NCBI RefSeq assembly: GCF_900236475.1
Contig: NZ_LT963352.1
Location: 248,001 to 312,000, forward strand
Length of the DNA: 64,000 nt
Source: Streptomyces chartreusis NRRL 3882
GTDB lineage: Bacteria > Actinomycetota > Actinomycetes > Streptomycetales > Streptomycetaceae
Direction of reading: 5' to 3'
Positions 7,890-16,517 of this stretch are shown in pieces (within the stretch, counting starts at the first letter, position 1; every line of letters begins with the position of its first letter). The translations under genes and the position numbers were made by a program. The notes under the pieces were generated by a model that was given only the letters and a program-made list of their open reading frames with translations, searched no databases and was not told where the DNA came from.

Positions 7890-8829
7890 CGTGTTTGCCT
7901 TGGACGCCGCCCGCCTCCAGGGCGCGGTGGGCCTCGGCGATCTCGGCGAGGGGACGGACGGTGTCGACGACCGGGCGGAGGGAACCGGCTTCGGCGTACC
8001 GCGTGAGGTCGGCGAGCAACGAGGTCGTCGGGTTGCCGCTGAAGAAGCGGACGCGCCGCGATCCGTGCACGGCCGAGCCGGCGACGTAGCCGAGGCTCGC
8101 GGCGATGCGGTCGTAGTCGAACGAGATGGCGACCATGCGTCCGCCCGGCACGAGCAGCCGCCGGTAGACAGGGTGCTCGGTGCCGACCGTGTCCATGATG
8201 ACGTCGTACGCGCCCAGGTCGGACGGGCCGGTCGTCCGGTAGTCGAGGGCTTCGTCCGCACCCAGTTCGCGTACGAAGTCGAGGCTCTTGGCGCCCGCGA
8301 GCGCGGTGACACGGGCTCCGAGGAGCTTGCCGATCTGTACGGCGACACTGCCGACGCCACCGCTCGCGCCTCGTACGAGGAGTCGTTCTCCGGTCCTGAC
8401 GCGTGCCTTGTCGCGCAGGCCGGTGATCGCAGTGGCGCCACCCACGAGGAGGGAGACGGACTGGTCGGGGGTGAGGCCGGCCGGGGCCGGGGCGATCTGC
8501 CGGGGCCGGACCGCGACGTACTCAGCCGCACTGCCGAACGTACGGCCGAGGAGGCCCCATACCTGGTGGCCCTCGCGGATTCCGGTGACCGAGGAGCCGA
8601 CCTCGGCCACCTCGCCCACGAAGTCGAGGCCACTGCGCTGCGGGAAGCGGCGCCCCGTGACCAGGCGCAGCTTTCCGGCGCGGGCCGCGAGTTCGCCCCC
8701 GTTGACGCTCACTGTGCGGACGCGGACGAGGACTTCGCGGGGCTCGATGACCGGGACCGGGATTTTGCCCTCGTACAGCACGTCCGGGGGGCCGAAGCTG
8801 TCGAAGAGGGCTGCGCGCATGTCGCTCAC
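7873..8829 (-). CDS. Zinc-independent NADP-dependent oxidoreductase (quinone reductase-like MDR)
   Basis: 318 residues. The N-terminal GroES-like domain (MRAALFDSFGPPDVLYEGKI) lacks the zinc ligands of classical alcohol dehydrogenases. The Rossmann domain has the nucleotide loop VRGASGGVGSVAVQIGKLLG, and the chain ends GGVQGKHVIQVA. This is the zeta-crystallin/quinone oxidoreductase group, which reduces quinones or enones with NADPH in the cytosol. The first codon could be GTG 8829 or ATG 8820. It is divergent from a TetR regulator across about 100 bases, the standard layout in which the regulator represses the oxidoreductase in response to its substrate. Confidence 0.88.
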   Translation of the reverse strand: MSDMRAALFDSFGPPDVLYEGKIPVPVIEPREVLVRVRTVSVNGGELAARAGKLRLVTGRRFPQRSGLDFVGEVAEVGSSVTGIREGHQVWGLLGRTFGSAAEYVAVRPRQIAPAPAGLTPDQSVSLLVGGATAITGLRDKARVRTGERLLVRGASGGVGSVAVQIGKLLGARVTALAGAKSLDFVRELGADEALDYRTTGPSDLGAYDVIMDTVGTEHPVYRRLLVPGGRMVAISFDYDRIAASLGYVAGSAVHGSRRVRFFSGNPTTSLLADLTRYAEAGSLRPVVDTVRPLAEIAEAHRALEAGGVQGKHVIQVA

Positions 8830-8896
8830 GGGATCGTCCTGTCTCTGAAGTGACGGAGGATGGTTTCCGCTCCTCTTCCCGACGCTAACGTGGTAA

Positions 8897-8910
8897 ACGG
8901 GCGACCCCGT
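8897..8910. promoter_or_regulatory. Candidate TetR operator between the oxidoreductase and its regulator
   Basis: ACGGG-CGAC-CCCGT inverted repeat, flanked by the outer arms GTGG and CCAC. It lies midway between the two divergent starts. Confidence 0.35.
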
Positions 8911-8933
8911 CCACTTATCGTGAAGTGAGAGAC

Positions 8934-9602
8934 ATGCCTGCTCAGAGCCCTCGGAAAGCCGCCGCCAAGCCGCTGCGCTCCGACGCCCGGCACAACCGCG
9001 AGAAGATCCTCGAGGCCGCCCACGCGGCGTTCACGACGCAGGGGATCGACGCGCCGCTCACGGCGATCGCTCGGCGCGCCGGAGTGGGCCCCGCCACGCT
9101 GTACCGGCACTTCCCCACCCGGGACGCGCTGGTCACGGAGGTCTTCGCGGAGCAGGTCGCGGCGTGTGTCGCGGTGCTCGACGAGGCGCTCGCGGACCCC
9201 GACCCGTGGCGCGGGTTCTGCTCGGTCGTGGAGAAGGTGTGCGCGATGCAGGCGGCCGACCGGGGCTTCACGGCCGCGTTCCTGTCGCGGTTCCCCGATG
9301 CCGTCGGCTACGAGCGCGAGCGCAGCCGAGCGGAGCAGGGCCTTGCCGAGCTCGTACGGCGAGCCCAGGAGGCCGGGAAGCTGCGGGCGGATTTCCATCC
9401 CGCCGACATCACGCTGCTGATGCTCGCCAACAGCGGGGTCATCGACGGCGTCACCAAGGACGTGACGGCCGGGCCGCCGCAGCTCGCGGCTGCCGCGTCC
9501 CGGCGGCTCGTCGGCTACCTGCTCCAGTCGTTCCCGGCCGGCGGCAGCACCCCGCTGCCGCCGGCCGTGCCCCTGGGCCTCGAGCAGATCCACCAGGTCT
9601 GA
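8934..9602 (+). CDS. TetR family transcriptional regulator
   Basis: 222 residues. The HTH is clear: REKILEAAHAAFTTQGIDAP, then LTAIARRAGVGPATLYRHFP and TRDALVTEVF. A roughly 150-residue ligand domain follows. The ATG at 8934 is preferred to the in-frame GTG at 8925 because the GAAGTGAGAG stretch can act as its ribosome binding site. It probably represses the divergent NADPH oxidoreductase and itself. The inducer is unknown. Confidence 0.88.
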   Translation: MPAQSPRKAAAKPLRSDARHNREKILEAAHAAFTTQGIDAPLTAIARRAGVGPATLYRHFPTRDALVTEVFAEQVAACVAVLDEALADPDPWRGFCSVVEKVCAMQAADRGFTAAFLSRFPDAVGYERERSRAEQGLAELVRRAQEAGKLRADFHPADITLLMLANSGVIDGVTKDVTAGPPQLAAAASRRLVGYLLQSFPAGGSTPLPPAVPLGLEQIHQV

Positions 9603-9661
9603 TCAGCAGGGCAGGACGACGGATCGACCGTCGACCGGCGCGGCGCAGGGCACAGGTCCGA

Positions 9662-10152
9662 TACGCGGTCGTTGTGTCTCACTCGCCGCTGCGGTGGCAG
9701 GCGCCCGAGGCCGAGGTGTTCGGCCTGTGCGCCGCGAACGGCATCTCCCAGATCGTCTGGTCACCGCTCGCCCAAGGTGTTCTCACCGGCAAGTACAAGC
9801 CCGGACAGCCCGTTACGGAAGGGAGCCGGTTCGCCAGCGTGGAGACGGCGGTGTCTCAGGACCTCGTCCACAGCGACGCCACCTTGGAAGCCGTGCAGCG
9901 CCTGGTCCCCATCGCCGACGAGGCGGGGATGAGCATGCCGACCCTGGCACTCGCCTGGGTGCTGCGCCGCAGCGAGGTCGCCTCAGCGATCACGGGGGCT
10001 TCCCGGCCCGAGCAGGTTTACGCCAACGCTGCCGCCTCCGGGGCGAGTTGTCCGACGACCTGCCGGCCGCAGTCGATCAGGGCCTCGGCGCCGTCCCCGT
10101 CACCGAACCCACCCTCGCCCCCGCCGCGCAGACCGGCTTCGAGCACCGCTGA
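9662..10152 (+). pseudogene. Aldo/keto reductase remnant, 5'-truncated and frameshifted
   Basis: The frame from about 9662 encodes the C-terminal half of an aldo/keto reductase: EAEVFGLCAANGISQIVWSP, LAQGVLTGKYKPG, LALAWVLRRSEVASAITGAS and RPEQVYANAAASG. The catalytic Tyr/Lys/His half of the barrel is absent. At about 10045 the frame shifts by one: the true tail (ELSDDLPAAVDQGLGAVPVT, then EPTLAPAAQTGF) continues in the next frame to the stop at 10152. Two independent lesions make it a pseudogene. 10153-10391 holds nothing I can identify. Confidence 0.8.
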
Positions 10153-10391
10153 CCGTGTTCTCGGCCCGCGCCGCGGCCGAAGGCCCTGTCCCGCTCATCG
10201 GACCGTCGCAACGGTTTCTCGGCGCCTGCCATGTTCGAATGTGACCGCTGACCACTCAAGACCGTTCCCGCGCAGGCCGGCGTGCGACGCCGCCTGGAGC
10301 GGGAGCACGGCCGGGTTTCTGAGCGTGGCACATGGCCGGGGCGGGCGCGGCGAGTCTTGTCGTGTCGTCCGTGCCCGCCTCGGTGATCTGG

Positions 10392-11573
10392 TCAGGGGGT
10401 TGCCACGAGCTTGTAGTCGTTGGTGTGCGCGCGGAGCTGGGACTCCGCGGCGCTGTAGAGGATCTTCGTGTCGGTGGAGGAGGAGTCGAGGACGACCTTG
10501 ACGCCGAGGTTGGCCTTGATCTTGTTGGTGGCCAGGTAGTTCCGGGCGCCGCCCGCGACGAGGATGAGAGTCGGGTCGGCTCCGGCCGGGGAGATGCCGG
10601 CGGCCGGGACGGAGAACGAGAACTGGTTGGCGGTGACGGAGTTGTCGTCACCGTTGATGTGGACCAGGCCGAAGAGGTCGTCGAAGCGCGTGCTGGTGCC
10701 GTCGCCGTACACCCGGCGGAAGTGGTTGCCGGAGATCAGGTTCTCCGAGCTCCCGTTCGTCAGGGCGATCATGCTGGGGAAGTTGCTCAGCAGCTTGTTC
10801 GCGGAGACGGTGCAGCGGTTGGAGTTGATGAGGGTGATGTTGCAGGCCCACAGGATGGTGTTGCCGGAGATGAGGATGCCCTCGGCGTTCTCCGCGAAGA
10901 CCGAGTAGCCCGCCCAGGCGCTGATCAGGTAGTTGTTGGTGATCTTCGCGACCTGTGAGGCACCGGGGAGCGATATCGAAGTGCCGCACTCGGCGACGAA
11001 GTTGTTGGTGAAGCTGCACGCGTCCGCGCCCTTCACCACCATGGCCTGGGTGAGGTAGACGAAGCCCATCCCCTCGAAGCGGAACGAGTCGTTGTCCGAC
11101 TGCACCGAAATGCCGATCTTGTGGTTGCCCTCCACGTACGGCTTGGTGGACGCCACGCCGTCGATACAGAAGTCCTGGAAGACGATGCCGTTGAGCCGGC
11201 CGACCTCGGCGGGTGCCCCGGAACGCCGGACCAGGAACGCCTCGTCGGTGCCGTCGGTGTGCTTGACCCGGATGTGGCTGGAGCCGGGCTGCACCTCGAA
11301 CCAGTTGCTGGTGTCGGAGGTGTCGTCGTGGATGGCCCGGGACAGGAAGCCGTGCCCGGAGCCTTTGATCGTCAGGAAGCTGATGTCGATGACGACACGG
11401 GTGAGCAGGTCGTAGTGGCCCGGCGGGATGTAGATGACGGCGCCCGGTCTGGTGTCCTGGGTGGTCTGGTTCGACTTGATGTCGGCGATGATTTCGTTGA
11501 TCACCTTGCCGATGTCGGTGTACGGGGAGACGCTGCCGTTGAAGGTGGTGACGTCGTAGACGGTGGTGACCAC
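10392..11573 (-). CDS. GH91 inulin fructotransferase / difructose-anhydride hydrolase
   Basis: 393 residues, predicted right-handed parallel beta-helix throughout. It matches inulin fructotransferases and DFA III hydrolases (GH91) along its length: YDVTTFNG, RPGAVIYIPPGHYDLLTR, IKGSGHGFLS, KIGISVQSDNDSFRFEGMGF, ITNNYLISAWAGYS and FPSMIALTNGSSENLISGNH. D184 (KGADA) and E195 (VAECG) are 11 residues apart, the spacing of the catalytic Asp/Glu pair reported for this family. Such enzymes convert inulin ends to difructose anhydride (I or III), or hydrolyse DFA III to inulobiose. The GTG start at 11573 has GGAAGGA six bases upstream. No signal peptide is encoded, unlike secreted fructotransferases, so it is either cytosolic (hydrolase role) or separated from its leader by a frameshift with the upstream Tat ORF. 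Last gene of the ABC operon. Confidence 0.9.
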   Translation of the reverse strand: MVTTVYDVTTFNGSVSPYTDIGKVINEIIADIKSNQTTQDTRPGAVIYIPPGHYDLLTRVVIDISFLTIKGSGHGFLSRAIHDDTSDTSNWFEVQPGSSHIRVKHTDGTDEAFLVRRSGAPAEVGRLNGIVFQDFCIDGVASTKPYVEGNHKIGISVQSDNDSFRFEGMGFVYLTQAMVVKGADACSFTNNFVAECGTSISLPGASQVAKITNNYLISAWAGYSVFAENAEGILISGNTILWACNITLINSNRCTVSANKLLSNFPSMIALTNGSSENLISGNHFRRVYGDGTSTRFDDLFGLVHINGDDNSVTANQFSFSVPAAGISPAGADPTLILVAGGARNYLATNKIKANLGVKVVLDSSSTDTKILYSAAESQLRAHTNDYKLVATP

Positions 11574-11613
11574 GGGTGTCCTTCCGGTCGAAGGTGTCCG
11601 CTTTGCAGGGCGG

Positions 11614-11808
11614 TCAGAGGAGGCCGACGATCTTGGCGTAGGGATGTCCCTTGGTGTCGTGCTTGCCGGGCTCGGGCTTTTCCGGGACGGCCGCGGCGGC
11701 CGGCTGGGGTGGTGCGGCCGACAGGAACGCCACGGCGGTCAGGGCCGTCGCCGCGGCGCCCCGGAGGAGGGTGCGGCGGGACGGGGCGGGTGGTTGGTCA
11801 GGGTGCAT
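11614..11808 (-). CDS. Stand-alone Tat signal peptide ORF, 64 aa
   Basis: 64 residues with a textbook Tat leader: SRRTLLRG, a hydrophobic core AAATALTAVAFLSAA and an AxA-type cleavage site (PAAAA). Only about 24 residues follow (EKPEPGKHDTKGHPYAKIVG), then a stop. AGGAG lies seven bases before the ATG, so it should be translated. It sits between the permease gene (42-base gap) and the GH91 gene (40-base gap), in a different frame from GH91. The GH91 frame is open back through this ORF without a stop, so a single base change could once have joined leader and enzyme. Alternatively it is a separate secreted microprotein. I know no family for it. Confidence 0.6.
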   Translation of the reverse strand: MHPDQPPAPSRRTLLRGAAATALTAVAFLSAAPPQPAAAAVPEKPEPGKHDTKGHPYAKIVGLL

Positions 11809-11850
11809 GACGACTCCTCGCGAACTCGGGAGTTGGGCGAGCGGGCAGGG

Positions 11851-12756
11851 TCAGCGGACGGCGCCCGCGGTCATGCCCGCGATGACCTGCTTCTGGAAGG
11901 CCGCGTAGATCGCCAGCTGCGGCAGCAGGACGAGGGTGGCGGACGCCATCATGGCGCCGTAGTTGACGCTGTAGACGCCCTGGAACTGGGAGACGCCGAG
12001 GGACACGGTGGTCATGTTCGGGTCGTTGATGAGGGTGACCGCGAAGGGGAACTCGTTCCAGACGTAGATGACGTTCAGGATGGCCAGGGTGGCGACGACC
12101 GGCCGCATGAGGGGGAAGACGACCTTCCAGGCCATCCGCCACAGCCCGACCCCGTCCATCACCGCTGCCTGTTCGATCTCTTCGGGGAAGTCCCGCAGGA
12201 AGCCGGTCAGCAGCAGGATGTTGAAGGGGATCGTGACGGCGATGTACGGCAGGATCAGCGCGAAGTAGGTGCCGAACAGGCCGAAGGTGATGTCGAGCCG
12301 GTACACCGGGAAGAGCAGGATGTAGACCGGGACGGCGAGGCCGGCCAGGAAGTAGAAGCGCAGGGTGTGCTGTGTGCGGCGCCTGCCGCTGCGGAAGACC
12401 ATGCGGGTGAGCGCGAACGCGGCCATGTAGGAGATGACCAGCCCGACGGTGACCGAGACGACGGCCAGGATCAGCGTGTTCTTGTACATCACCAGCAGGT
12501 TGAGGGTCTCCAGGGCCTGCTGGTAGTTGGCCAGGGTGAGGTCGGTCAGCCTGAACGGGTGGTTGAGGATGTTGTCGTTGGTCTGGAACGACAGCAGCAT
12601 GATCCACAGCAGCGGGAACAGGATCACGAAGGTGATCAGGTAGGCGGCCGCCGAGACGATGATCCGGCCACGGCTGCGGCGCCGCGGCCTGGGCTGGGTA
12701 TCGGTGGGGGCGGCCGAGGACGCGAGCGACCTCTCGACCTGCGTGTCGGTGCTCAA
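11851..12756 (-). CDS. ABC sugar transporter permease, MalG/CUT1 type
   Basis: 301 residues. A charged N-terminal tail of about 30 residues is followed by six predicted membrane segments. The cytoplasmic coupling loop has the EAA motif EEIEQAAVMDGVGLWRMAWK followed by VVFPLMRP, which contacts the ATPase. The TTG start at 12756 overlaps the stop of the preceding permease (TTGA), and AAGGGGG lies upstream, so translation is coupled. It is the second permease of a carbohydrate importer whose binding protein and other permease are directly upstream. No ATPase gene is present; Streptomyces importers of this class share the MsiK ATPase. The proposed cargo is difructose anhydride or inulo-oligosaccharide, from context only. 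Confidence 0.88.
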   Translation of the reverse strand: MSTDTQVERSLASSAAPTDTQPRPRRRSRGRIIVSAAAYLITFVILFPLLWIMLLSFQTNDNILNHPFRLTDLTLANYQQALETLNLLVMYKNTLILAVVSVTVGLVISYMAAFALTRMVFRSGRRRTQHTLRFYFLAGLAVPVYILLFPVYRLDITFGLFGTYFALILPYIAVTIPFNILLLTGFLRDFPEEIEQAAVMDGVGLWRMAWKVVFPLMRPVVATLAILNVIYVWNEFPFAVTLINDPNMTTVSLGVSQFQGVYSVNYGAMMASATLVLLPQLAIYAAFQKQVIAGMTAGAVR

Positions 12757-13628
12757 CGGACGTCCCCCTTACGGCGGTTGCCGAGGAACGTTGCCCCGGA
12801 GGCGAGCGCGCCGACCACGAACACCACCACCGCCAGGGCCATGCCGTAGCCGTACTGCTGGGTGGTGAACGTGATGTGGTACATGTAGCTGACCATGACC
12901 TCGGAGAGGTGGACGGGGCCGCCGCCGGTGAGGGCGTAGACGAGCTCGAAGACCTTGAAGACGCCGGTGACGACGAGTGCCGTGACGATGCCGAACGTCT
13001 CGCGCATCATCGGGATCTGAATGTGCCGCAGCTGCTGCCAGCGGCCGGCGCCGTCGAGGCTGCTGGCCTCCATCACGTCGCGCGGCAGCATGCGCAGGCC
13101 GGCGTAGAAGATGGTCAGGACGAAGCCGATCTGCTGCCAGAGGTAGACGAGCCCGATCGAGTACGGGCTGAGTGTGGGACCGCCGATCCACTGCGGATGC
13201 GCGGGTACGCCGATCGCCAGCAGGAAGGCGTTCACCAGGCCGATCTTCGGGTCCAGGATGAAGATCCAGATCAGGCCGACGAGGATCGGCGCGATGATCG
13301 CCGGGGCGAAGACGAGCGCCCTTAGTGCGCCGCTGCCCTTCACCCGGCCGCTGAGCAGGATCGCGAGGAGGAAACCGAGGGGGATCAGCAGGAACAGGGC
13401 GATGCCGAGGATGATCCCGGTGTTCCGCATCGACGTCCAGAACGCGTCGTCCTGGCCCATCTGCCGGTAGTTGTCGAGCCCTGCGAAGCCGTTGGCGGAG
13501 ACGCCGTCGAAGTCGGTGAAGCTGTAGTAGAGCGCGTACAGGATCGGATAGATCATGTACAGGCTGTAGATGATCAGCGCCGGCGCGAGCATCAGGGCGA
13601 AGCTCCGGCGTGTGGTGAGCCAGTTCAT
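12753..13628 (-). CDS. ABC sugar transporter permease, MalF/CUT1 type
   Basis: 291 residues, six membrane helices starting at residue 10 (FALMLAPALIIYSLYMIYPI). Between TM1 and TM2 is the external loop with FAGLDNYRQM typical of CUT1 permeases. The EAA motif is RDVMEASSLDGAGRWQQLRH followed by IQIPMMR. The ATG at 13628 follows the binding-protein stop by eight bases, with a weak ribosome binding site, so it depends on coupling. It forms the heterodimeric channel with the next gene product. Confidence 0.88.
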   Translation of the reverse strand: MNWLTTRRSFALMLAPALIIYSLYMIYPILYALYYSFTDFDGVSANGFAGLDNYRQMGQDDAFWTSMRNTGIILGIALFLLIPLGFLLAILLSGRVKGSGALRALVFAPAIIAPILVGLIWIFILDPKIGLVNAFLLAIGVPAHPQWIGGPTLSPYSIGLVYLWQQIGFVLTIFYAGLRMLPRDVMEASSLDGAGRWQQLRHIQIPMMRETFGIVTALVVTGVFKVFELVYALTGGGPVHLSEVMVSYMYHITFTTQQYGYGMALAVVVFVVGALASGATFLGNRRKGDVR

Positions 13629-13636
13629 GGGGATGC

Positions 13637-14977
13637 CTACCTGATGGTCTTCTGGACGTCCTTCACGGCCTCTTCGGGGCTGAGGCTGCCGCCCATCACG
13701 CCGTAGAAGCTGTCGTACATGGCGCTCGCGGTGGCCGCGGAGACGACCAGGTCGGGCTGCGCCTGGGGGCTCTTCCAGCCGGCCTTGGAGGCTTCGGCCA
13801 GCACGGCGGCGAACACCGAGTTCCTGGCTGTGTCCACGCGCGGCTTGTACGTGGTGACCGGCGGCTGGGCGTTGTCGACGAGGATCTTCTGGCCCGCGTC
13901 GCTGTAGTAGAACTGGATGAACGCCTTCACCGCGGCGTACTTCTTCGTGTCGTCCTTGACTTTGGCGCTGACGACGAACGGCGCCGACGGGACGTTCATC
14001 ACGAGCTTCTGCTCGCCGACGCCGTCGGCGAAGGTCGGCCCGGCCCAGAAGCCGGTGTCCTTGCCCACGGTGCTCTTCTGGATCTTCGCCGCTTCCCAGA
14101 CACCGGCGTCCAGGAAGGCCGCCTTGCCGTCCGTGTACGAGGCGACGGCCTGGGCGTAGGTCTGCGTGTTCATGTTGGAGGGGAAGGCACCGGCCTTCGC
14201 CAGCTCCTCCACGTGCCGGTACAGGCGCAGGAAGTCGGCGTTGTCGTAGCTCGCCCTGCCCGACAGGATGTCCCGGTACTTCGCCTCGTAGCCGAAGCGG
14301 TCGAGCATGGTCAGGAAGGCCCAGACGCTGAACGAGGAGTTGTTCGCGCCCTGCGCGATCGGCACGACACCTGCCGCCTTGAGCCTCTTCACCGCGGCGA
14401 GCAGGTCCTCGAAGGTCTCCGGCACGGCGATCTCGTGTTCGTCCAGGATGGCCTTGTTGTAATAGAAGCCCGTGACCAGCGCCTGGTACGGCAGGCCGTA
14501 CTGGACGCCGTCCTGCTGGAAGCCGGCGAGCATGCTCGGGGCGAACTTCGACCTGAGGTCGTTCTCGGCGAGGATCGGGGACAGGTCCAGCAGGTGGTCA
14601 CTCTTGACCATGGTCTTGGCGAGAGAGTCGTAGACCCAGAAGATCTCCGGCAGCGTGCCGGACTGCGCGGCGATGGTCATCCGCTGCTCGTGCTGGTCGA
14701 CCGGCTGGCCCTCCAGCTTGATCTTCATGTCGGGGTGCTTCTCGTTGAACTCCTGCACCATCTGCCAGGTCGCCGGGTCCTGGGTCTTGCTGTCCGGGTT
14801 GTGCATGGACAGCGTGATCAGACCGTCCGGCGACGATCCGTCCGCCGTGTTCACCGCGGAGCCGCAGGCCGTGGCCGTGACGAACAGGGCGCTCGCTGTG
14901 GCGGTGAGCAGGAGTCGGCGCGAGATGCCGGAGTGCCGTCTCGACGTCTGGGGCGCGAGCTGGGGAGAGGTCGCCAT
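13637..14977 (-). CDS. Extracellular sugar-binding lipoprotein of the ABC importer
   Basis: 446 residues. The N-terminus combines twin arginines (SRRLLLTATASALF) with a lipobox ending TATAC-GS, so it is likely a Tat-exported lipoprotein anchored in the membrane. The mature part has the CUT1 binding-protein features: ITLSMHNPD, FNEKHPDMKIKLE, LPYQALVTGFYYNKAILDEH and LKAAGVVPIAQGAN. The ATG at 14977 follows GGAAGG. First gene of the minus-strand operon and divergent from the LacI regulator. It should capture the imported oligosaccharide at the cell surface. Confidence 0.9.
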   Translation of the reverse strand: MATSPQLAPQTSRRHSGISRRLLLTATASALFVTATACGSAVNTADGSSPDGLITLSMHNPDSKTQDPATWQMVQEFNEKHPDMKIKLEGQPVDQHEQRMTIAAQSGTLPEIFWVYDSLAKTMVKSDHLLDLSPILAENDLRSKFAPSMLAGFQQDGVQYGLPYQALVTGFYYNKAILDEHEIAVPETFEDLLAAVKRLKAAGVVPIAQGANNSSFSVWAFLTMLDRFGYEAKYRDILSGRASYDNADFLRLYRHVEELAKAGAFPSNMNTQTYAQAVASYTDGKAAFLDAGVWEAAKIQKSTVGKDTGFWAGPTFADGVGEQKLVMNVPSAPFVVSAKVKDDTKKYAAVKAFIQFYYSDAGQKILVDNAQPPVTTYKPRVDTARNSVFAAVLAEASKAGWKSPQAQPDLVVSAATASAMYDSFYGVMGGSLSPEEAVKDVQKTIR

Positions 14978-15136
14978 CGTGCTGCTGCCTTCCGGGAACT
15001 GGGTGAGGAGGCGGAACCGGCGTGGGGGTGAGAGGGCTCCGGGGGATGTTCGGTCGTGACGCAGGCCGTCGGTTCCGGGAGGGATGTCCGGTGTGCTCGA
15101 AAGCTCGCCATAGGGGCGGCTCTGCGCTCGTGACGC

Positions 15137-15144
15137 AAACGTTT
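15137..15144. promoter_or_regulatory. Candidate LacI operator, AAACGTTT core
   Basis: GCAAACGTTTCGA contains a perfect AAACGTTT palindrome with a central CG, the hallmark of LacI/CcpA-type operators. It lies 160 bases upstream of the binding-protein start. Confidence 0.5.
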
Positions 15145-15268
15145 CGATGAAAGGTGCCTCGCTGGTTTCGAGGTGTCAATACCGCGTGACGGAGAAGTTT
15201 CCCGAGTCTGTCCTTGCGTGCTGGCCACAGGCATTGACGGTCTGCGTGGCGACGTGCGAAGGTCTGCG

Positions 15269-15283
15269 CAATCGTTTCGATTG
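15269..15283. promoter_or_regulatory. Candidate LacI operator, CAATCG-TTT-CGATTG
   Basis: Perfect six-base arms around TTT. It lies about 140 bases upstream of the LacI start and 290 upstream of the binding-protein start, suiting shared repression of both promoters. Confidence 0.5.
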
Positions 15284-15424
15284 GCTCCCGATGAGGCTCC
15301 CGGTGAGCGAAACGAGCGGACGGCGAACCGGCCCACCACGTGGACCGGCGGGCCGTATGACGTTATGCAGGTACGGACCCGTTCACGGACCGGGTCCGAC
15401 GACACGAGGAGGCGGCGAGCGGCA

Positions 15425-16429
15425 GTGGCCACGATCTCCGACGTTGCACGGATGGCCGGCGTCTCCACGTCCACCGTGTCGCACGTCATCAACGGCACGC
15501 GGCCGGTCCGCGAGGAGACCCGCACCCGGGTCGAGGAGGCGGTCAGGGCCACGGGCTACCGGCGAGACAGCCTCGCCCGGGCGTTGCGCCGCTCCCGCAC
15601 CGACTCCATCGGCCTGGTCCTGACGGACGTGTCCGAACCGGCCTTCGCGGCGATGGCCCGCGGTGTCGAACGGGAGGCCATGAGCGCCGGTCTGACCGTG
15701 CTCCTGGCCAACTCGGGAGAGGACGCGGAGCTGGAGGCACGGGCGCTGGAGGTCCTCGCCGAGCGCCGGGTCGACGGTCTCCTCATCGCTCCGGTCGCCC
15801 GGTCCCACCTGGATGCGGTCACCGCCGTGCTCGACCAGGGCACACCGGTCGTCCTGATCGACCGTCTGGGCGGTGTCAAGGCCGACCAGGTGGGTGTGGA
15901 GAACACCGCGCCCATGCGGGAGCTGGTGCTGCACCTGGTGGAACGGCACGGCCACCGGCGGATCGCGCTGGCGGCCGGCGACACCGCGGTGTCCACCATC
16001 GCGGAGCGGCGGCGCGGCTACCTCGAAGCCCTCGACGAGGCCGGGATCGACGTCGACGACACGCTGATCGTCACCGGCAGTGGCCGGGCGGACGACACCG
16101 GCGAACGCATGACGGGGGTGCTACGGCAGCAGCGTCCGTCGGCGGTGGTGGCCGCCAGTACCGAGACCGCGGTGGGCGTGCTGGCGGCGGCCAAGGGGCT
16201 GGGGCTGGCCCCGCCCGAGGACTTCGCCTTCGCCACGTTCGACGGCTTCCCGCACACCGATCTGTTCCGTCCCGGCATCACCGCGGTCGTGCAGCCGGCT
16301 CACGAGATCGGGGCCACGGCGATGGAGCTGCTGCTCAGCCGCATCGACGGCAGCCTCACCGCCCGCCCGCGCACCATTCGTCTGGAGCCGGAGATCACCT
16401 ACCGGGAGTCCTGCGGCTGCCCGGCCTGA
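15425..16429 (+). CDS. LacI family transcriptional regulator
   Basis: 334 residues from the GTG at 15425, which gives the standard LacI opening (ATISDVARMAGVSTSTVSHV, then INGTRPVREETR). The hinge RRSRTDSIGLVLTD leads into a periplasmic-binding-like effector domain ending ITYRESCGCPA. An upstream in-frame ATG (15365) would add 20 residues before the HTH and is less likely. It probably represses the divergent importer-GH91 operon and the GH172-GH32 genes, released by a fructose oligosaccharide or difructose anhydride. The target and inducer are inferences from position. Confidence 0.9.
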   Translation: MATISDVARMAGVSTSTVSHVINGTRPVREETRTRVEEAVRATGYRRDSLARALRRSRTDSIGLVLTDVSEPAFAAMARGVEREAMSAGLTVLLANSGEDAELEARALEVLAERRVDGLLIAPVARSHLDAVTAVLDQGTPVVLIDRLGGVKADQVGVENTAPMRELVLHLVERHGHRRIALAAGDTAVSTIAERRRGYLEALDEAGIDVDDTLIVTGSGRADDTGERMTGVLRQQRPSAVVAASTETAVGVLAAAKGLGLAPPEDFAFATFDGFPHTDLFRPGITAVVQPAHEIGATAMELLLSRIDGSLTARPRTIRLEPEITYRESCGCPA

Positions 16430-16447
16430 GCCACCACTACGGCAAGG

Positions 16448-16480
16448 GGGCGGCGGGAGAGGTCCAGTCTCCCGCCGCCC
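16448..16480 (+). terminator. Hairpin between the LacI gene and the GH172-GH32 pair
   Basis: GGGCGGCGGGAGA pairs perfectly over 13 bases with TCTCCCGCCGCCC around GGTCCAG. There is no T tract. It could end the LacI transcript or attenuate read-through into GH172. Confidence 0.7.
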
Positions 16481-16517
16481 GAGTTCAGCGAACCATCACT
16501 GAAGGGGTCAGTTTCCC

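Larger units (their letters stand above)
14978..15424. promoter_or_regulatory. Divergent control region of the inulin/DFA cluster
   Basis: This 447-base gap separates the binding-protein gene from the LacI gene and must hold both promoters. It contains two dyads of LacI type (15137-15144 and 15269-15283, listed separately) and additional half sites (GGTTTCGAGG near 15164, GCGAAACGAG near 15308). GAGGAGG near 15406 is the ribosome binding site of LacI. I see no gene in it. Confidence 0.6.
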
